From: Crambe crambe
Taxonomy: Eukaryota > Porifera > Demospongiae > Poecilosclerida > Crambeidae
Length of the DNA: 64,000 bases
Direction: 5' to 3'
NCBI GenBank assembly: GCA_963924555.1
Contig: OZ004585.1
Span: 1,687,488 to 1,751,487, forward strand
In this document: positions 22,903-37,766 of the stretch, piece by piece
How positions within the stretch are numbered: the stretch's first letter is position 1
Layout of the letters: each line of letters opens with the position of its first letter
The notes under the pieces: generated by a model
What the model saw: only the letters and a program-made list of their open reading frames with translations
The model's database searches: none
Told to the model about the DNA's origin: nothing
Position numbers and translations under genes: made by a program

Positions 22903-25081
22903 ATGAAGAATTTAACGAGCTCCACTCTTCTTCTGGTGTTCATCCTTTCTCAAAGTCTCCCATCAAGTTGTGCTCCAAGTTGGAACAGCAAGGATGCAGA
23001 AAGGACCAAAGATGACCCTACTGCAGACCAGCAGGAACTCCAGAAATTACTGATTGACGGAATCTTCAAGAATGAAAGTAACATAGCTGTGATAAGGAAG
23101 ACCTTTAGACCAAACACCGACAAGATCTGTATCCCGATTTCTTATGAAGTTAATTACAGAACAAATGGAACTTCTAATGATACTCATTGCAGTGATATAA
23201 ACACTCCTTTATTCTACAGGACTCGTTATGACCCTAATGGAAAATTAATGAAAATTATAGCCATCTTGGCATCAACATCATCACTAATATTACCAGTACC
23301 TGGCTTTGACTGGAATAGTGTCTGTGACACAAATACCTGGTCCAATAATCCTGATACAACTCTCAACATAGATCTGTATACTGCATGGAGGATGATGATA
23401 TAAGTCAGGCATTGGGTACAATCACAACTATGGTAAGTAGTGAGTCCAAAAAATTATCAAAGCAGCTCTTTATGTATTATGCTATGGAGATGAGCATTCC
23501 ATGTCCTTTAAAGGTTGGCTGTACTGTATGGGGAAATTTTTATCATAATTTTCACAACTTCGTGGATTGAAACTTTCACTATTCATATAAAAACTTTCAC
23601 TGTTTATATAATGAAACATTCAATTATATTACAGATGATTTGGGACAATTATGTTATCCATCATTGAATTCTTACCTTCAACAGCACACAAGAATTAGAT
23701 AACTGAATGTTCAATTTCACTTGCAGATGCCCATATATGGTCAACACAATGGGATGCCGCCATCCAGTGGTGATGAAGATATGACAGTTGGATATGCTAC
23801 TAATGAAGGACTACATCTAGACTTCATGGTGAATTTAGCACTATTTATATTCATCGCCCTAATCACCATAGGCATTGGTAATACAGTATTCATTACCATA
23901 CAAGAAGCTATCAAACCAAGAGAAGTAAAGAAACCAAAACTGTACTATCACTATTGGTCTGCAGTGGTACTCACCATAGCAACTATGTGCGTTATATTCA
24001 TTGACAAGTTTGAACTAATCTATATTAATAGCTTTGCGGTTCCACTTCTACTTGCACTTGGTATTGTGTGCGTGAAAGATTCAAAAACATTGACCGTACC
24101 ACTGACGATATTAATTCCAACAAACCCATGCAAGTTCATATGGACTTATATAGTAACCATCATTGGGTTGTCATCTACACTAACATTCATCAGCTATCTC
24201 ATCTATGCCTTGCCAACGATAATCTTCATGTACCATCTTCATCCGATTCGAACACTTATTAAAATCCCTTTCGTCATTGGAGCTATATCAATTACCGTTG
24301 CACTGGGATCAGTGGTTTACACCAGTTGGAGAAAGTCATTGTCCTGTATGTGGTCATGGGATGCAAGAAATTAAACCACTGCTCATCTGTTCTGCACACC
24401 CCTGAATGTAAACAACCGCTGAATCATTGTTGCATACATTTTCGTTCCAACTATAACAACGTCATCAAACAAATCACGTTGGAAAAACAGTACGACATTA
24501 AATATTATGAAAAGCCTATCGTTGAAGATTTTAAACTGTGTGGCCACAAATCAAACAGTATTTTTGTTTTTTTGATCAACTTTATACAATTGCTTGCTTC
24601 AGTCATGGCACTAGTCATTATTGTCTATGGAGTATTGGCTCTGGCAGATATTGTGTTTCAAGAGTCAAGTAACATAGATGCAACTATTAATAATGTCCTA
24701 TTGGCTCTGATACCAACTGTTGCTGTTTATGCTGGAGCGTGGTTAGGGAAAGGAGTAATCTTTGATTTAAAAGAAGACTTGAAGGAATTGAAGTTACGTG
24801 GTCAAAACAAAGAAAGTGAACAGGAAAAGTTGATTAAAGCTCTGAATGGTTTGTCAGAACAGATTAAGAGGATCATGAAGCATGAAGGAAAAGAAGAGTC
24901 AGGTGAAGACGTTGAGAGAGGAGGAGGAGGAGGAGGAAGAGGAGGAGGAGGAGGAGGGGAAAGAGGGGAGGAAGGAGAAGAAGGAGAGGAAAGAGGAAGG
25001 AGAGAAGACAGCAACACAATGGTGGACCCTGCACATGTACCCCTGCTAGAAATCCATCCAGCTCAACAGAACTTGAAATAA
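22903..25081 (+). pseudogene. Membrane protein family, copy D (two frameshifts)
   Basis: Exon 1 (22903-23432) is open to about 23385, where a short deletion removes the NTCVA region and shifts frame just before the conserved TITTM|gtaagt junction. Exon 2 starts at 23727 after CTTGCAG. It is open to about 24312, where one base is missing in GTGGTTTACACC (other copies GTAGTTCTACACC), and the remainder, 24326-25081, is open to the C-terminus. The tail is Gly-rich (GGGGGGRGGGG), different from the Glu/Arg repeats of A and B. This is the most diverged copy. Confidence 0.75.
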
Positions 25082-25276
25082 TTCAAACACTTATGGCTAC
25101 GTGATTACAAGACCAAGTGTTAATAACAAGTACATATTATGTGTCTATTGTTGTGGTAGTGTCAATTTTGCTTAAATTATGATTTATACTGCATTCCCCT
25201 TGCCCCCCTGATCATATTGTCCCCCTGATCATTCCCCTTGCCCCCCTGATCATTCCCCTTACCCCCTGATCATTCA

Positions 25277-25420
25277 TTATTACTGCTATAACTTTTTCAA
25301 TTCTTAACTAAATTTCAAATTTCAACACCAGCTGATAGAGTGGATAATCAGCTCTCTGTTGATGCATTAAACTATACATTTGGTTAAGAATTGAGAAAGT
25401 AATAGCAGTTAAAGTGAATA
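25277..25420. repeat. Small foldback repeat, copy 1
   Basis: Arms (TTACTGCTATAACTTTTTCAATTCTTAA and a near complement ending at about 25410) flank a centre containing GATAGAGTGGATAATCAGCTCTCT. A second, diverged copy with the same centre is at 32080-32215. The rest of 25082-25889 has short tandem CCCCCTGATCATTCCCCTTG repeats (25195-25270) and no gene. Confidence 0.6.
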
Positions 25421-25889
25421 ATCAAGGGGGTATTTTGAATGCAAATGTGATAGTCGAGGGTAGAAATCAAATGCTACTCATATTTAGTCGAAGTTTGTCA
25501 TGACTGATACTTTACTGTCACAAATAGAAGCTCTTCTGGATGTAAGATTGTTGTACATTGATAACTTTTGTTATTGCTAGAACTCCATTACACATGAGCA
25601 ATCAAAATATTGATATTGAAGTTGATGCTTTGACGAAGAGCTCTCCTCACCAACCCTGCAATGATAGGTACTCAAGACGCCATAATATTGACTCAAGATG
25701 GTGATCATATTGACACAACATTACCAAACATGCAATGTTTGTTTATATACATGCACACAGGGAGAATCCACATTCTTACCATATAAATAAGCCCTTACTA
25801 CAGCAATCTATAGCACATTTCAATTTTTACAAGAATAAGTGTGTACATTTTAGCTGTGTGACCATTTAACAGCACAAGATAAGACTTAG

Positions 25890-26351
25890 ATGGCTACTGA
25901 TCTTGCAAACATGCCTTTTACTTCATTGCTGAGTTGCTACCAAGTGGAGAGAGATGGTTACCTCGATACACATGTAACTCCTCAATTCGATTTTTCAATA
26001 CTGCAACCTGATGAAGAAATGAAAGAAGTATTGGAAGTCTTGGAATTAGCACCAATTGGCACACTCAGAAATCTTGAAGAAGATTCATTGACGGCATCCA
26101 CAAGAATGTATCCCATTCCACCAAGCACAAGGTGCCCTCATCCCCCTGCCAATGAGAATGAAGAGCATATGCAATGCTTGGAACAAACTGAAACATCATC
26201 AGAAAAGATGATTATTGAGCCATTCTATTTGAATGCTGTGGGCAGCTCCCAAAGATGTGGAAGACTTCGAGTAGTTTGGAGTCATGATCTTTCAAATGGT
26301 TATAATAATAGTGAGTTTGAATTAATTTGTACTGCTAACATTTTAATATGA
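25890..26351 (+). CDS. Small unknown protein ending near a hammerhead module
   Basis: An open frame of 153 codons, Glu/Pro/Thr-rich, with no signal peptide or domain I recognise. A donor-like sequence (AATAATA|GTGAGT, about 26310) and strong acceptors (GGTTTTTAG at about 26366 and CCCCTACAG at about 26446) suggest a second short exon that would end inside the conserved hairpin at 26457. Similar C-terminal codons (TGGAACAATGAAGACTAA-like) precede other hairpin copies, so this may be one member of a gene or element family sharing a 3' end. Coding status is uncertain. Confidence 0.35.
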   Translation: MATDLANMPFTSLLSCYQVERDGYLDTHVTPQFDFSILQPDEEMKEVLEVLELAPIGTLRNLEEDSLTASTRMYPIPPSTRCPHPPANENEEHMQCLEQTETSSEKMIIEPFYLNAVGSSQRCGRLRVVWSHDLSNGYNNSEFELICTANILI

Positions 26352-26456
26352 TCATTGGTTTTTAGGTCTACCACATTCTGCTTTCAATCAGCATCATCAA
26401 AATATTCACTCACCCCACTCTCACTCTCACTCTACTCACCCCTACAGTATGTCTGG

Positions 26457-26511
26457 GACAATGAAGACTAAACTAGTGCCTTAGTAGGATCATGTCTTAG
26501 TCAAATTGTTC
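26457..26511 (+). ncRNA. Conserved 3'-module hairpin, copy 1
   Basis: GACAAT-GAA-GACTAA pairs with TTAGTC-AA-ATTGTTC, enclosing a 25-nt insert with the near-invariant GTAGGATCAT. Seven copies occur in the window (26457, 36688, 39733, 39857, 41248, 46407, 46548), all plus strand and each followed by an A-rich tract and/or hammerhead sequence. Nucleotide changes mostly keep pairing. Confidence 0.6.
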
Positions 26512-26702
26512 GCAAAAAAACAACGAAAAACCAAACAGGAAAAAAAACCAAAAAAAAAACCAAACAAAAAAAAATTCAAAAAAATTAAGAAAAAAATTTA
26601 AATAAAAAAAAAATTAAAAAATTAAAAAAAAAAATTCCCCCTCTTGTACAGCTACAGCATTGGTAGTAAGAGGTTTTACAGTACATTTTAGATGCATCAA
26701 GT

Positions 26703-26789
26703 GTACTGTATGTGACTGCACTGGTGGTGGTGGTGGGTGGGGCCAGTGCTATGTCACACTGACGAGTCCCAATAAGGACGAAACAGTAC
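26703..26789 (+). ncRNA. Type III hammerhead ribozyme, copy 1
   Basis: All hammerhead core elements are present in order: stem III strand GTACTG, cleavage triplet GTA (cut expected after 26710), stem I TGTGAC...GTCACA extended by GCACTGG/CCAGTGC with a GGT-rich loop, core CTGACGA (26759-26765), stem II GTCC-CAATAA-GGAC, GAAA (26780-26783) and the stem III partner CAGTAC. Stems I and II are closed and stem III is open, which is the type III topology. It should self-cleave in RNA of the plus strand. An 80-nt conserved segment with a CCTCTT/AAGAGG stem precedes it. Confidence 0.92.
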
Positions 26790-26799
26790 AAACTTAAAG

Positions 26800-27940
26800 T
26801 CAAAAATTGAAGCTCTTAATTAACTTTATTGCAAAAATAATCATAGAGCATGCATAATACACAGGCAATGTGTTCACTTAGTATTTGCTACAGTCACCAG
26901 ACAAGTAAAGTTTGGTCTACTGCTACAAATACTTCATTAAAAGTGATTGACAGCTACTGTTATATCAATTACACCTCCAGTAATTAAACTGGTAAAACTC
27001 CCCACCTCAGAAGTTGTCATCATCGTTTTGTTTTTCTTACGGCAGTTGCAATGATCACTCCATTGTGAAAGAATATCAAAGCAAGTGACACTGTTATTTC
27101 ATTAAGTCACTTAATTACGTTCAAGCATTCTAAACCTTGCCTAGCTAATCTCATAGAGAAGACAATTCATTTTTATTACCTTAACTGCCATTTCTCATAA
27201 TGTTTCAACGTTCAAAAGCCTTGCCTAATAGCTACAAACTGACACCAAGTTACCTTTTCATTTCTCAATAATATTTTGATGAATAATTTCTAAATTGAAA
27301 CCCCTCCTCCCTTTCGTTCCTAAGCCAGGCCTCTAGCTAAAATGGTGCAATCTATAGAGTGCCATAGAAATTTTGACCATGCCTAGTTTGCTTATAGCCG
27401 TACACATTTTTACTTGGACAACTCGTGCTTCTGTTCCAAGCTGAAAGCAGAAATGGTACGTGTATTCAGAAGAACATCATTAGGGCTCGTAGCTAATCAT
27501 GTAGGAGCTTATGTGATTATTACATGCCTATGTGTGCGCCTTTTGTTCTTAATTGGCGAGCGAAGCGAGCCACTCTCTGGTCATGTCAACGGGAGCTCGA
27601 GATATATATATACGTACGTCATAGCTAGCGGGCATAGCTTATAATACGCATGCGCACGTTCGTTTGACCTTTGACCCCACAAATGAAACGTGCCCATAGC
27701 ACTTAGAACAAATAGCTAGAGCTTATTGCTTTCTACAGCATTTTGTCATAGAGGCGCTAAGTTTATTGTAGGCGCATGGCTTTCTAAGTGCTTGTGGTAA
27801 GCATTATACAGCCTCCTGTCAGTGTGTATGCAGCTGCCACACTGCCACAACCACTGCAATATCTTAGGCTTAGTCCAATAAGTCTGACTTTCACCAACTG
27901 TTTCGCTCGCCGATTGAATATGTTACACGAACATACCCTA
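26800..27940. other. No gene; delta-like remnant at 27550-27940
   Basis: AT-rich sequence without convincing frames. From about 27550 a GGCGAGCGAAGCGAG block, a CGTACGTC stretch, GCGCATGGCTTTCTAAGTGC and GAACATACCCTAGTA reproduce the landmarks of the delta module in diverged form. Confidence 0.5.
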
Positions 27941-28287
27941 GTAATAAGTTGATGATTCAGTCTGTCCTATTGGTTGTGCTTGAAAGTACAGTGCAATGCA
28001 GATGTGTGTAGTAATAAGTTGATGATTCAGTCTGTCCTATTGGTTGTGCTTGAAAGTACAGTGCAATGCAGATGTGTGTAGTAATAAGTTGATGATTCAG
28101 TCTGTCCTATTGGTTGTGCTTGAAAGTACAGTGCAATGCAGATGTGTGTAGTAATAAGTTGATGATTCAGTCTGTCCTATTGGTTGTGTTTGAAAGTACA
28201 GTGCAATGCAGATGTGTGTAGTAATAAGTTGATGATTCAGTCTGTCCTATTGGTTGTGCTTGAAAGTACAATGCAATGTAGATGTGC
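27941..28287 (+). repeat. Tandem repeat, 70-bp unit x 5
   Basis: Units start GTAATAAGTTGATGATTCAG at 27941, 28011, 28081, 28151 and 28221. The first four are almost identical; the last is slightly diverged at its end. It directly follows the delta remnant. No coding potential is shared between units. Confidence 0.95.
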
Positions 28288-28539
28288 CCTCAGTCACCAA
28301 ATTTATTAATTTTATAGCTACGTAGCTATTGATTGATATTGTTACCACAAAGAATTACTCAAGAATAACTTAAAGTGAGAGTATAAACATAATGACAGTC
28401 CACATTCTAGTGTGGAGGGACAGGTCCTGAGGAAATTGATTCCAGCTGTAATCTGAGAGGCACAACTAGAGTTGAAGGAAGTCAGAAACACTGACTACTA
28501 ACTCTCACAGTGTGTGTGAGTGTGTGAGAGAGAAAGAGT

Positions 28540-28543
28540 CTCA

Positions 28544-28630
<87 letters not shown>

Positions 28631-28640
28631 TGTGTTACAC
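28540..28640 (+). repeat. GT dinucleotide microsatellite
   Basis: About 100 bp of nearly uninterrupted GT, preceded by imperfect GTGTGAGTGTGTGAGAG. A second, shorter tract is at 29358-29400. The remainder of 28300-29800 has no gene; a motif GGTTTCGGTCCCATTAATCTC-like appears twice (about 28934 and 29599), indicating another diverged repeat. Confidence 0.9.
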
Positions 28641-29896
28641 TTAGAATCATAAGAAAAATAAAAGGAGAAAAAAAAATAAAAGTATAAGGTTGGTAAGACC
28701 TTTGTCCATTGCTTCATCACAGGTAGAGGTCACCTATTTAATCAAATTAACTTAATGATTAACTTTTAGGACCATTACTATACTTATGTTGAGACAGTGT
28801 GATCGTGAGATGATTCTACTAGTTGTTTGAGTTTTTTTGTTGTTTTTTTTTTGTTTTTGTTTTTTGAGAACTTATTTTCTCTGAAAGCTTCCTATCCGGT
28901 CATCAGGGCACCAGTTCAATCATCACCAACCATAGGTTTCGGTCCCATTAGTCTCCTGACCTATGGCAAGCTACGAAAAGGGTGGGGTCACTCCCACAGG
29001 AGTCCGGACTGTGTCATTGTAGTCTCTTGAACTTGACTGTTGTTTTTTCTGTTTTGACTGACACATGCTTAGTCTGTTGGCTTTTGGTGTGCAAACTACC
29101 ACACTGGCTGATTCTTAGGTCTGATTGGGTTTTCCTATCTAACTGTGAGTCTGAGTAGTTGTTATTGTGTGTTATACTACATACACTTAAATTATGTACC
29201 TGATGGCTGAGGATTCTCATATCTGATTCAGCTTTTCTTTTTTTCTGTCACCATGTGCTCTACTGCACGTCATTTAATTTTCATGCATAATGCATGAGTT
29301 TGTCGTATGTGTAGTGTAAATTAACTGGTTCTAGCTCGACTTAAGCTTTACTGTGTGGTGTGGTGTGTGTGTGTGTGTGTGTGTATGTGTGTGTGTGTTT
29401 GAGGGGGTTGTTTAAGCAGAAACTAAAAATGAAAATTAAAATATAACTGGAAATGATCTTGTCCACTGCACTGCTGATTGGGACCAAGTTACAGCCTATT
29501 AGATATAGTAAAGCCTAACACTCCCATTGATCTGAGTTAGTCAGCATTTGATACCAGTCATCAGGGGAGAACCCAATCCGATCAACACTAAGCCATGGGT
29601 TTCGGTCCCATTAATCTCCCGACCCATTGGCTAGCTCCTGGAAAGGGAGGGACCACTCCCACTATTCTTTTTGTTTGTCATGAAAAGTTTGTCCTCTTTT
29701 GAAGTGTACATATTTACAGTCACATTGTCAGTGGTCACTTCATTGGTACTCGCTTTTCTGTTTGTTCCCTACATCATCCTTCTCTTATATATAACTGACC
29801 CTTTACCTTTATCGAGTGTCACACAGAAAGTGCTACTTCTTTCTTAGGAGGATCAAGCCACTACTGGACTCCTACTATGCTCCGTTTCCTTTTCAG

Positions 29897-30067
29897 TCAC
29901 CCAAGAAAGTTGGTGATGATATTGCCAAAGCTACGAAGGACTGGAAGGGGTTGAAAGTTACTGTGAAACTCACCATCCAGAACAGACAAGCTCAGATAGA
30001 GGTAGTCCCTAGTGCTGCCTCTCTCATTATCAAGGCCCTGAAAGAGCCCCCAAGGGATAGAAAGAAG
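29897..30067 (+). pseudogene. RPL12: Orphan exon of ribosomal protein L12
   Basis: After a textbook acceptor (GTTTCCTTTTCAG), the frame reads [19 protein letters not shown] and goes on through [17 protein letters not shown] to EPPRDRKK, matching the middle of eukaryotic uL11/RPL12, a ribosomal stalk-base protein of 160-165 residues. The match is 57 residues long and stops at 30067; the 14 residues after it, to the stop at 30109, do not fit the family. I found neither the N-terminal exon nor the C-terminal exon nearby. Because the intron boundary is kept, this is a DNA-level copied exon rather than a processed pseudogene, unless the flanking exons are beyond recognition. Confidence 0.85.
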
Positions 30068-30109
30068 CGTACAAGAGAAATACTCGTTACTGGACTGACT
30101 TCCTTTTAG

Positions 30110-30528
30110 TGGTTCGCTGTGTCCTCTACATTGTGTTCTTGTTCAATTCACTGCACTAAAATCCTGAAGATCATCATTAAAACAATTCTCCTCTGTCAAG
30201 CTGGACTACCTCAATAAAGAAGTGTACTGTAGGTTCTATCATTATTACGTAGCATGCAATGATCATAATAGCTAGCTACTTATTATTAGCTAACATGAAC
30301 GATCACTGTCGGATTTAAAACTAGTTAGCTTGTTATGTAATTACAAAAATTAATATTACTATTATAAAATTATGATCCAGTCAAAAATCCTTGCAGGAAA
30401 TAGCTAAATTTCAGCTCTTATGAGAGAAAGAATTCAATTCATTGTTCCAATTTTAGCTACAAAATATACAAAATTTACTACATGACAAAAAACGCACATT
30501 GAATTGATCACTGAAGTATTGTTCATAG
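30110..30528. other. No gene seen
   Basis: AT-rich. It contains AATAAA at about 30213, which could serve the RPL12 fragment, and the 3' flank of the minus-strand TMEM63-like gene. Confidence 0.45.
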
Positions 30529-34536
<4,008 letters not shown>

Positions 34537-34958
34537 CTACAATGAGAAAAGAAAGGGGCACAAAAAAAAGTTTGACCTTCATGAGTAGCCATACCTATAC
34601 TATAGAGAGTTAAGTGTATCCAAAATCATACTAAAACAACTGTCATCAATATAGACATACCGTATAGCACGATATTTTCGTGGGTAAAAATTTTCGTAGA
34701 TTTCGTGGTTTGAAAAATAATACATGAGAATAAGAGAATTTATATTATGGTCCACACATCAATATTTGCAAAAAATTTGACCCATGAAATTTTTTCGCTA
34801 TAATTATGACAAAGACTATAGAGATAACCACAAGGCCATAATTACAATAACTGACCACAAACCACAAGAATGAACACAGTATACACAATGTATACCTGTC
34901 AGAATAAAATTGATTTTATGATAGTACTTAGTACTATGGTACATTGTAATCATAGCAG

Positions 34959-35071
34959 GAATTAACCCTCCCATTCCACCAACAAGTGCTGATCAGTCCA
35001 CAACTAACTATGATGTTGTTCAGGTCCAGCCACTTGCTACCCAGAGGCCCCCAACTGCTCCTTGCCAATGA
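34959..35071 (+). CDS. Candidate terminal exon, proline-rich tail
   Basis: After an acceptor-like TAATCATAGCAG, a short frame encodes INPPIPPTSADQSTTNYDVV and then VQPLATQRPPTAPCQ before a TGA. Pro-rich composition, a possible tyrosine-based motif (YDVV) and a PTAP motif would suit the cytoplasmic end of a membrane protein. No upstream exon was identified on the plus strand, so this is weak. The rest of 34537-35745 shows no gene. Confidence 0.3.
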
Positions 35072-35747
35072 TTTTTCCATCAAAATTGTTGGAATATTAT
35101 GACCATGCAGTGATTAGCAGTTATTTTCTACATAACTGTCTTGGCCTTGCGGCGTCTCTTGAGAGATTGGCTGTCATTCAGGAGCGCACTGTCTCCACAT
35201 AATAATCACATCTTATAAAACACCTATCTATTAGTAAAGAGGTCAGAGGTTCAATTTGTATTAGCAGCATGATTTGGCTCCTTGAAAAATGTCCCTATAA
35301 ATTTGTTTGCAATGACCATGGCCACTTTGGTGCACAATAATTTAGTATTATGCTCAATGGAGATTGTGCAACAACAAAATGGCCGATGTGTTGGCGTGGT
35401 AAAAGGATGCATTACAAATGCTCCATTGTGTCCTGAATATAGAGAGTTCATTCCATTATACCAATAATTATTATTAGAATAAAAAAATCGACTCTTTGTA
35501 AGCATAATTAATAAAAAGGAGCATAAAAATAAAGATTATGGCCATCTTCATTCAAGCTGAAGAGTTTTGCATTATTATTGGTATGTTTATAATTAGATTG
35601 TGCCATATATAGCTGTTACATCATTACGTTCGAGTATTGAAACAAACATTTTGTGGGGTTGATAATTAGTTTGTGCATTCTCTGCAAGTTATGCAATCAA
35701 TCTGTAATCTATTTTTGGGAAAGATAAGACTTTTTGTATGATTAAAA

Positions 35748-35957
35748 GGGAAGTCACCCCTAGTTATGTCCCCCACACACTAACAGTAGCAATAACAAGT
35801 CCAAATAAGGCAACATTACACTGTAAAAATGAAAGTGTTCATTGCACACCATTTTGTCCCAATACACACACTGTTTTGTTTTTTTGTGCGTGTATTGGGA
35901 CAATTTAGTGTGCAGTACACACACTTACATTGTACAGCAGCTACATAAATAAAACTC
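35748..35957 (+). promoter_or_regulatory. Shared 5' module with TATA-like end, copy 1 (split by a MITE)
   Basis: GGGAAGTCACC...AGTAGCAATAACAAGTCC...GCAGCTACATAAAT. Similar modules occur at 37676, 41140, 47404 and 55083 (the last partial, just upstream of membrane gene F). The CTACATAAA or CTATATAAA end resembles a TATA element. This copy is interrupted at 35818-35938 by a small hairpin element. A promoter role is inferred from position only. Confidence 0.4.
35818..35938. mobile_element. 121-bp hairpin MITE
   Basis: Imperfect inverted repeat: CTGTAAAAATGAAAGTGT...TTTGTCCCAATACACACA and the complement beginning TGTGCGTGTATTGGGACAA, ending TGTACAG, with a T-rich loop. It separates two halves of the 5' module that are adjacent at 41143-41215, so it is an insertion. 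A CACTGTAAAAA-type terminus is common in small MITEs. Confidence 0.65.
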
Positions 35958-36295
35958 ATGCACAGAGGCTATAAAAACACTGGTCTATCCCAATCTATAG
36001 CTAACATAACCAGAGTGGCAAGCTTACTTAGCGATAGTATCTGAATACACAGTGGGCTTTAATTAAGACACACTATAGGTGAGTGCTATTGTAAACACAC
36101 AATTTACACTTTCTACGTATATCATTAATTTTGTATAAAAAAAGTTCAGAGGGACTACCGAGTCTGACCTTGGTACTCTCAACAGCACTGATTATTTCAT
36201 GACAATTAGAGATTGTCTACTTCAAGAAGAAGCAAGTATCCATAAGATATACATACTGATGAAAGACGTCTCTGTGAAAAGCTTAGGCTATCTCT

Positions 36296-36679
36296 TTGAA
36301 ACGTCGAATTTATAACAACAAAACCATGGGGCTGGGTACTTTGATGTTGCTGATGGTTTCAACAGTGTCTCTAATGATAATCCCTACATATAATATGCTG
36401 GGAGGATGGAAATCACCATCAAAACTCATCAATCTTTCTTCATGTAGTCCTACATCTGTTGATGTTGAATACTTTTTCAGTTGTTGCAAAGAATGCTGTG
36501 AGTCAGCTATGGAAAAGTGTTTAATTATAAGCTTATGCACAGAGAATAAATCACTTTTTCGAACACTTGGCAAGAAAAACATTTTTATACCCATTCATTT
36601 CTCTTTTGGAAGTTCCTTACAAGAAATGAATACCAGTCAACCTCCAACCCCAACCTTCTCTACTTATGACGATGCATGA
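36296..36679 (+). CDS. Small Cys-containing frame upstream of a hammerhead module
   Basis: 127 codons with an N-terminal hydrophobic stretch (TLMLLMVSTVSLMIIPT) that could be a signal or anchor, a Cys-rich centre (FFSCCKECCES, EKCLIISLC) and a Thr/Pro-rich end. It lies between the 5' module at 35748 and the hairpin at 36688. No homology is recognised; it may be part of a multi-exon unit or a decayed gene. Confidence 0.3.
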   Translation: MKRRIYNNKTMGLGTLMLLMVSTVSLMIIPTYNMLGGWKSPSKLINLSSCSPTSVDVEYFFSCCKECCESAMEKCLIISLCTENKSLFRTLGKKNIFIPIHFSFGSSLQEMNTSQPPTPTFSTYDDA

Positions 36680-36687
36680 ATGACGAT

Positions 36688-36724
36688 GACTAAAGTTGTA
36701 CCTTGGTAGGATCATACCTTAGTC
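36688..36724 (+). ncRNA. Conserved 3'-module hairpin, copy 2
   Basis: GACTAA...TTAGTC stem. In the insert, GGTAGGATCATACC forms a perfect GGTA/TACC stem where other copies have GGTA/TGCC, a change from a U-G to a U-A pair. The outer GAACAAT stem is lost. An A-rich tract follows. Confidence 0.55.
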
Positions 36725-36876
36725 TAACTCCTCTCTCGAAAAATAAATTTAATGACAAAAAGAAAAAAAAAGAAGAAAAAGAAAAAAAGAGAAAAGAAAA
36801 AAGATTACCTTGCCTCTTGTATAGCTACAGCATTGGGTAGTAAGAGGTTTTACAGTGCATTTTAGATGCATCAAGT

Positions 36877-36964
36877 GTACTGTATGTGACTGCACTGGTG
36901 GTGGGTGGTGGGTGGGACCAGTGCTACGTCACACTGACGAGTCCCAATAAGGACGAAACAGTAC
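36877..36964 (+). ncRNA. Type III hammerhead ribozyme, copy 2
   Basis: Same architecture as copy 1: GTACTG-TA (cut after 36884), stem I TGTGAC/GTCACA extended by GCACTGGT/ACCAGTGC, core CTGACGA, stem II GTCC/GGAC with CAATAA loop, GAAA, CAGTAC. Compared with copy 1 there are changes in the stem I loop and CTAC for CTAT before GTCACA. The core is untouched. Confidence 0.92.
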
Positions 36965-37385
36965 AGACTAAAATTAATGACAGTTATTTTTAGCACTACA
37001 CTCAGAGGTGACAACATAGAGCATCAAGTACACTTGTCCCTGTGATGCTTCCTGAGAGATATGTAGTTGAGTACATCTTTCTGTTAGGACAAATTCATGT
37101 ACATACACTTTGAAATTGATCTCTTCTTATCATAATTATATGTAGTAACACAGTCACAGTCCCATAGTAAGCAGTGGCCCTACCCCGTTTGAGCATTATT
37201 GGGTTAACAAAACAGTCTAATTCAAACCAAGTAGTGTGGTTAATATTATTATGAAAGTGTCTCTGATGTCATACATGTACAGTGTACTACATTAAATCAT
37301 TTAAGAAGTTTTTTTTCTTGGGAGGGTATGAAATAAAAGCCCCCAATTTCCCATTCTCATTACATCGTGGTCTAATTTCCTGTGG

Positions 37386-37645
37386 TTGATACAATTGTGC
37401 ATTCTCATCATGCACTTAATCATGCTATTTTTGGGAAAGATGAAACTGTCACCTGACCATATGATTAATAACAAATTGCCTAGCCTAGCACCCATTATAT
37501 ATAAGGAGAGCTTGTTGATACAATTGTGCATTCTCATCATGCACTTAATCATGCTATTTTTGGGAACGATGAAACTGTCACCTGACCATATGATTAATAA
37601 CAAATTGCCTAGCCTAACACCCATTATATACAAGGAGAGCTTACA
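37386..37645 (+). repeat. Tandem duplication, 129-bp unit x 2
   Basis: The segment starting TTGATACAATTGTGCATTCTC at 37386 is repeated at 37515 with only a few substitutions. No gene function is assignable; both strands are open for about 90-125 codons only because the duplicated sequence happens to lack stops. Confidence 0.85.
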
Positions 37646-37675
37646 GCTGTCTCGGTATGAGGTATGAATTACATG

Positions 37676-37766
37676 CAAGGGAAGTCACCTGGGAAATACT
37701 TGGAAATTACTCTGGAATGCAACAGCAATCCAAAAAAGGCAGGCTTACAACAGCTATATAAATAAT
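37676..37766 (+). promoter_or_regulatory. Shared 5' module, copy 2
   Basis: GGGAAGTCACCTGGGAAATACTTGGAAATTAC followed by GGCAGGCTTACAACAGCTATATAAAT, the best TATA-like version of the module. Downstream (37767-38900) are only broken frames, including a short P-loop-like GHTGVGK at about 38716-38740 directly followed by a stop, suggesting decayed GTPase-like coding sequence. Confidence 0.4.

Noticed and set aside
27941..28287. 70-bp repeats considered as a CRISPR-like array
   Set aside because: The units are contiguous with no variable spacers, and the genome is eukaryotic.
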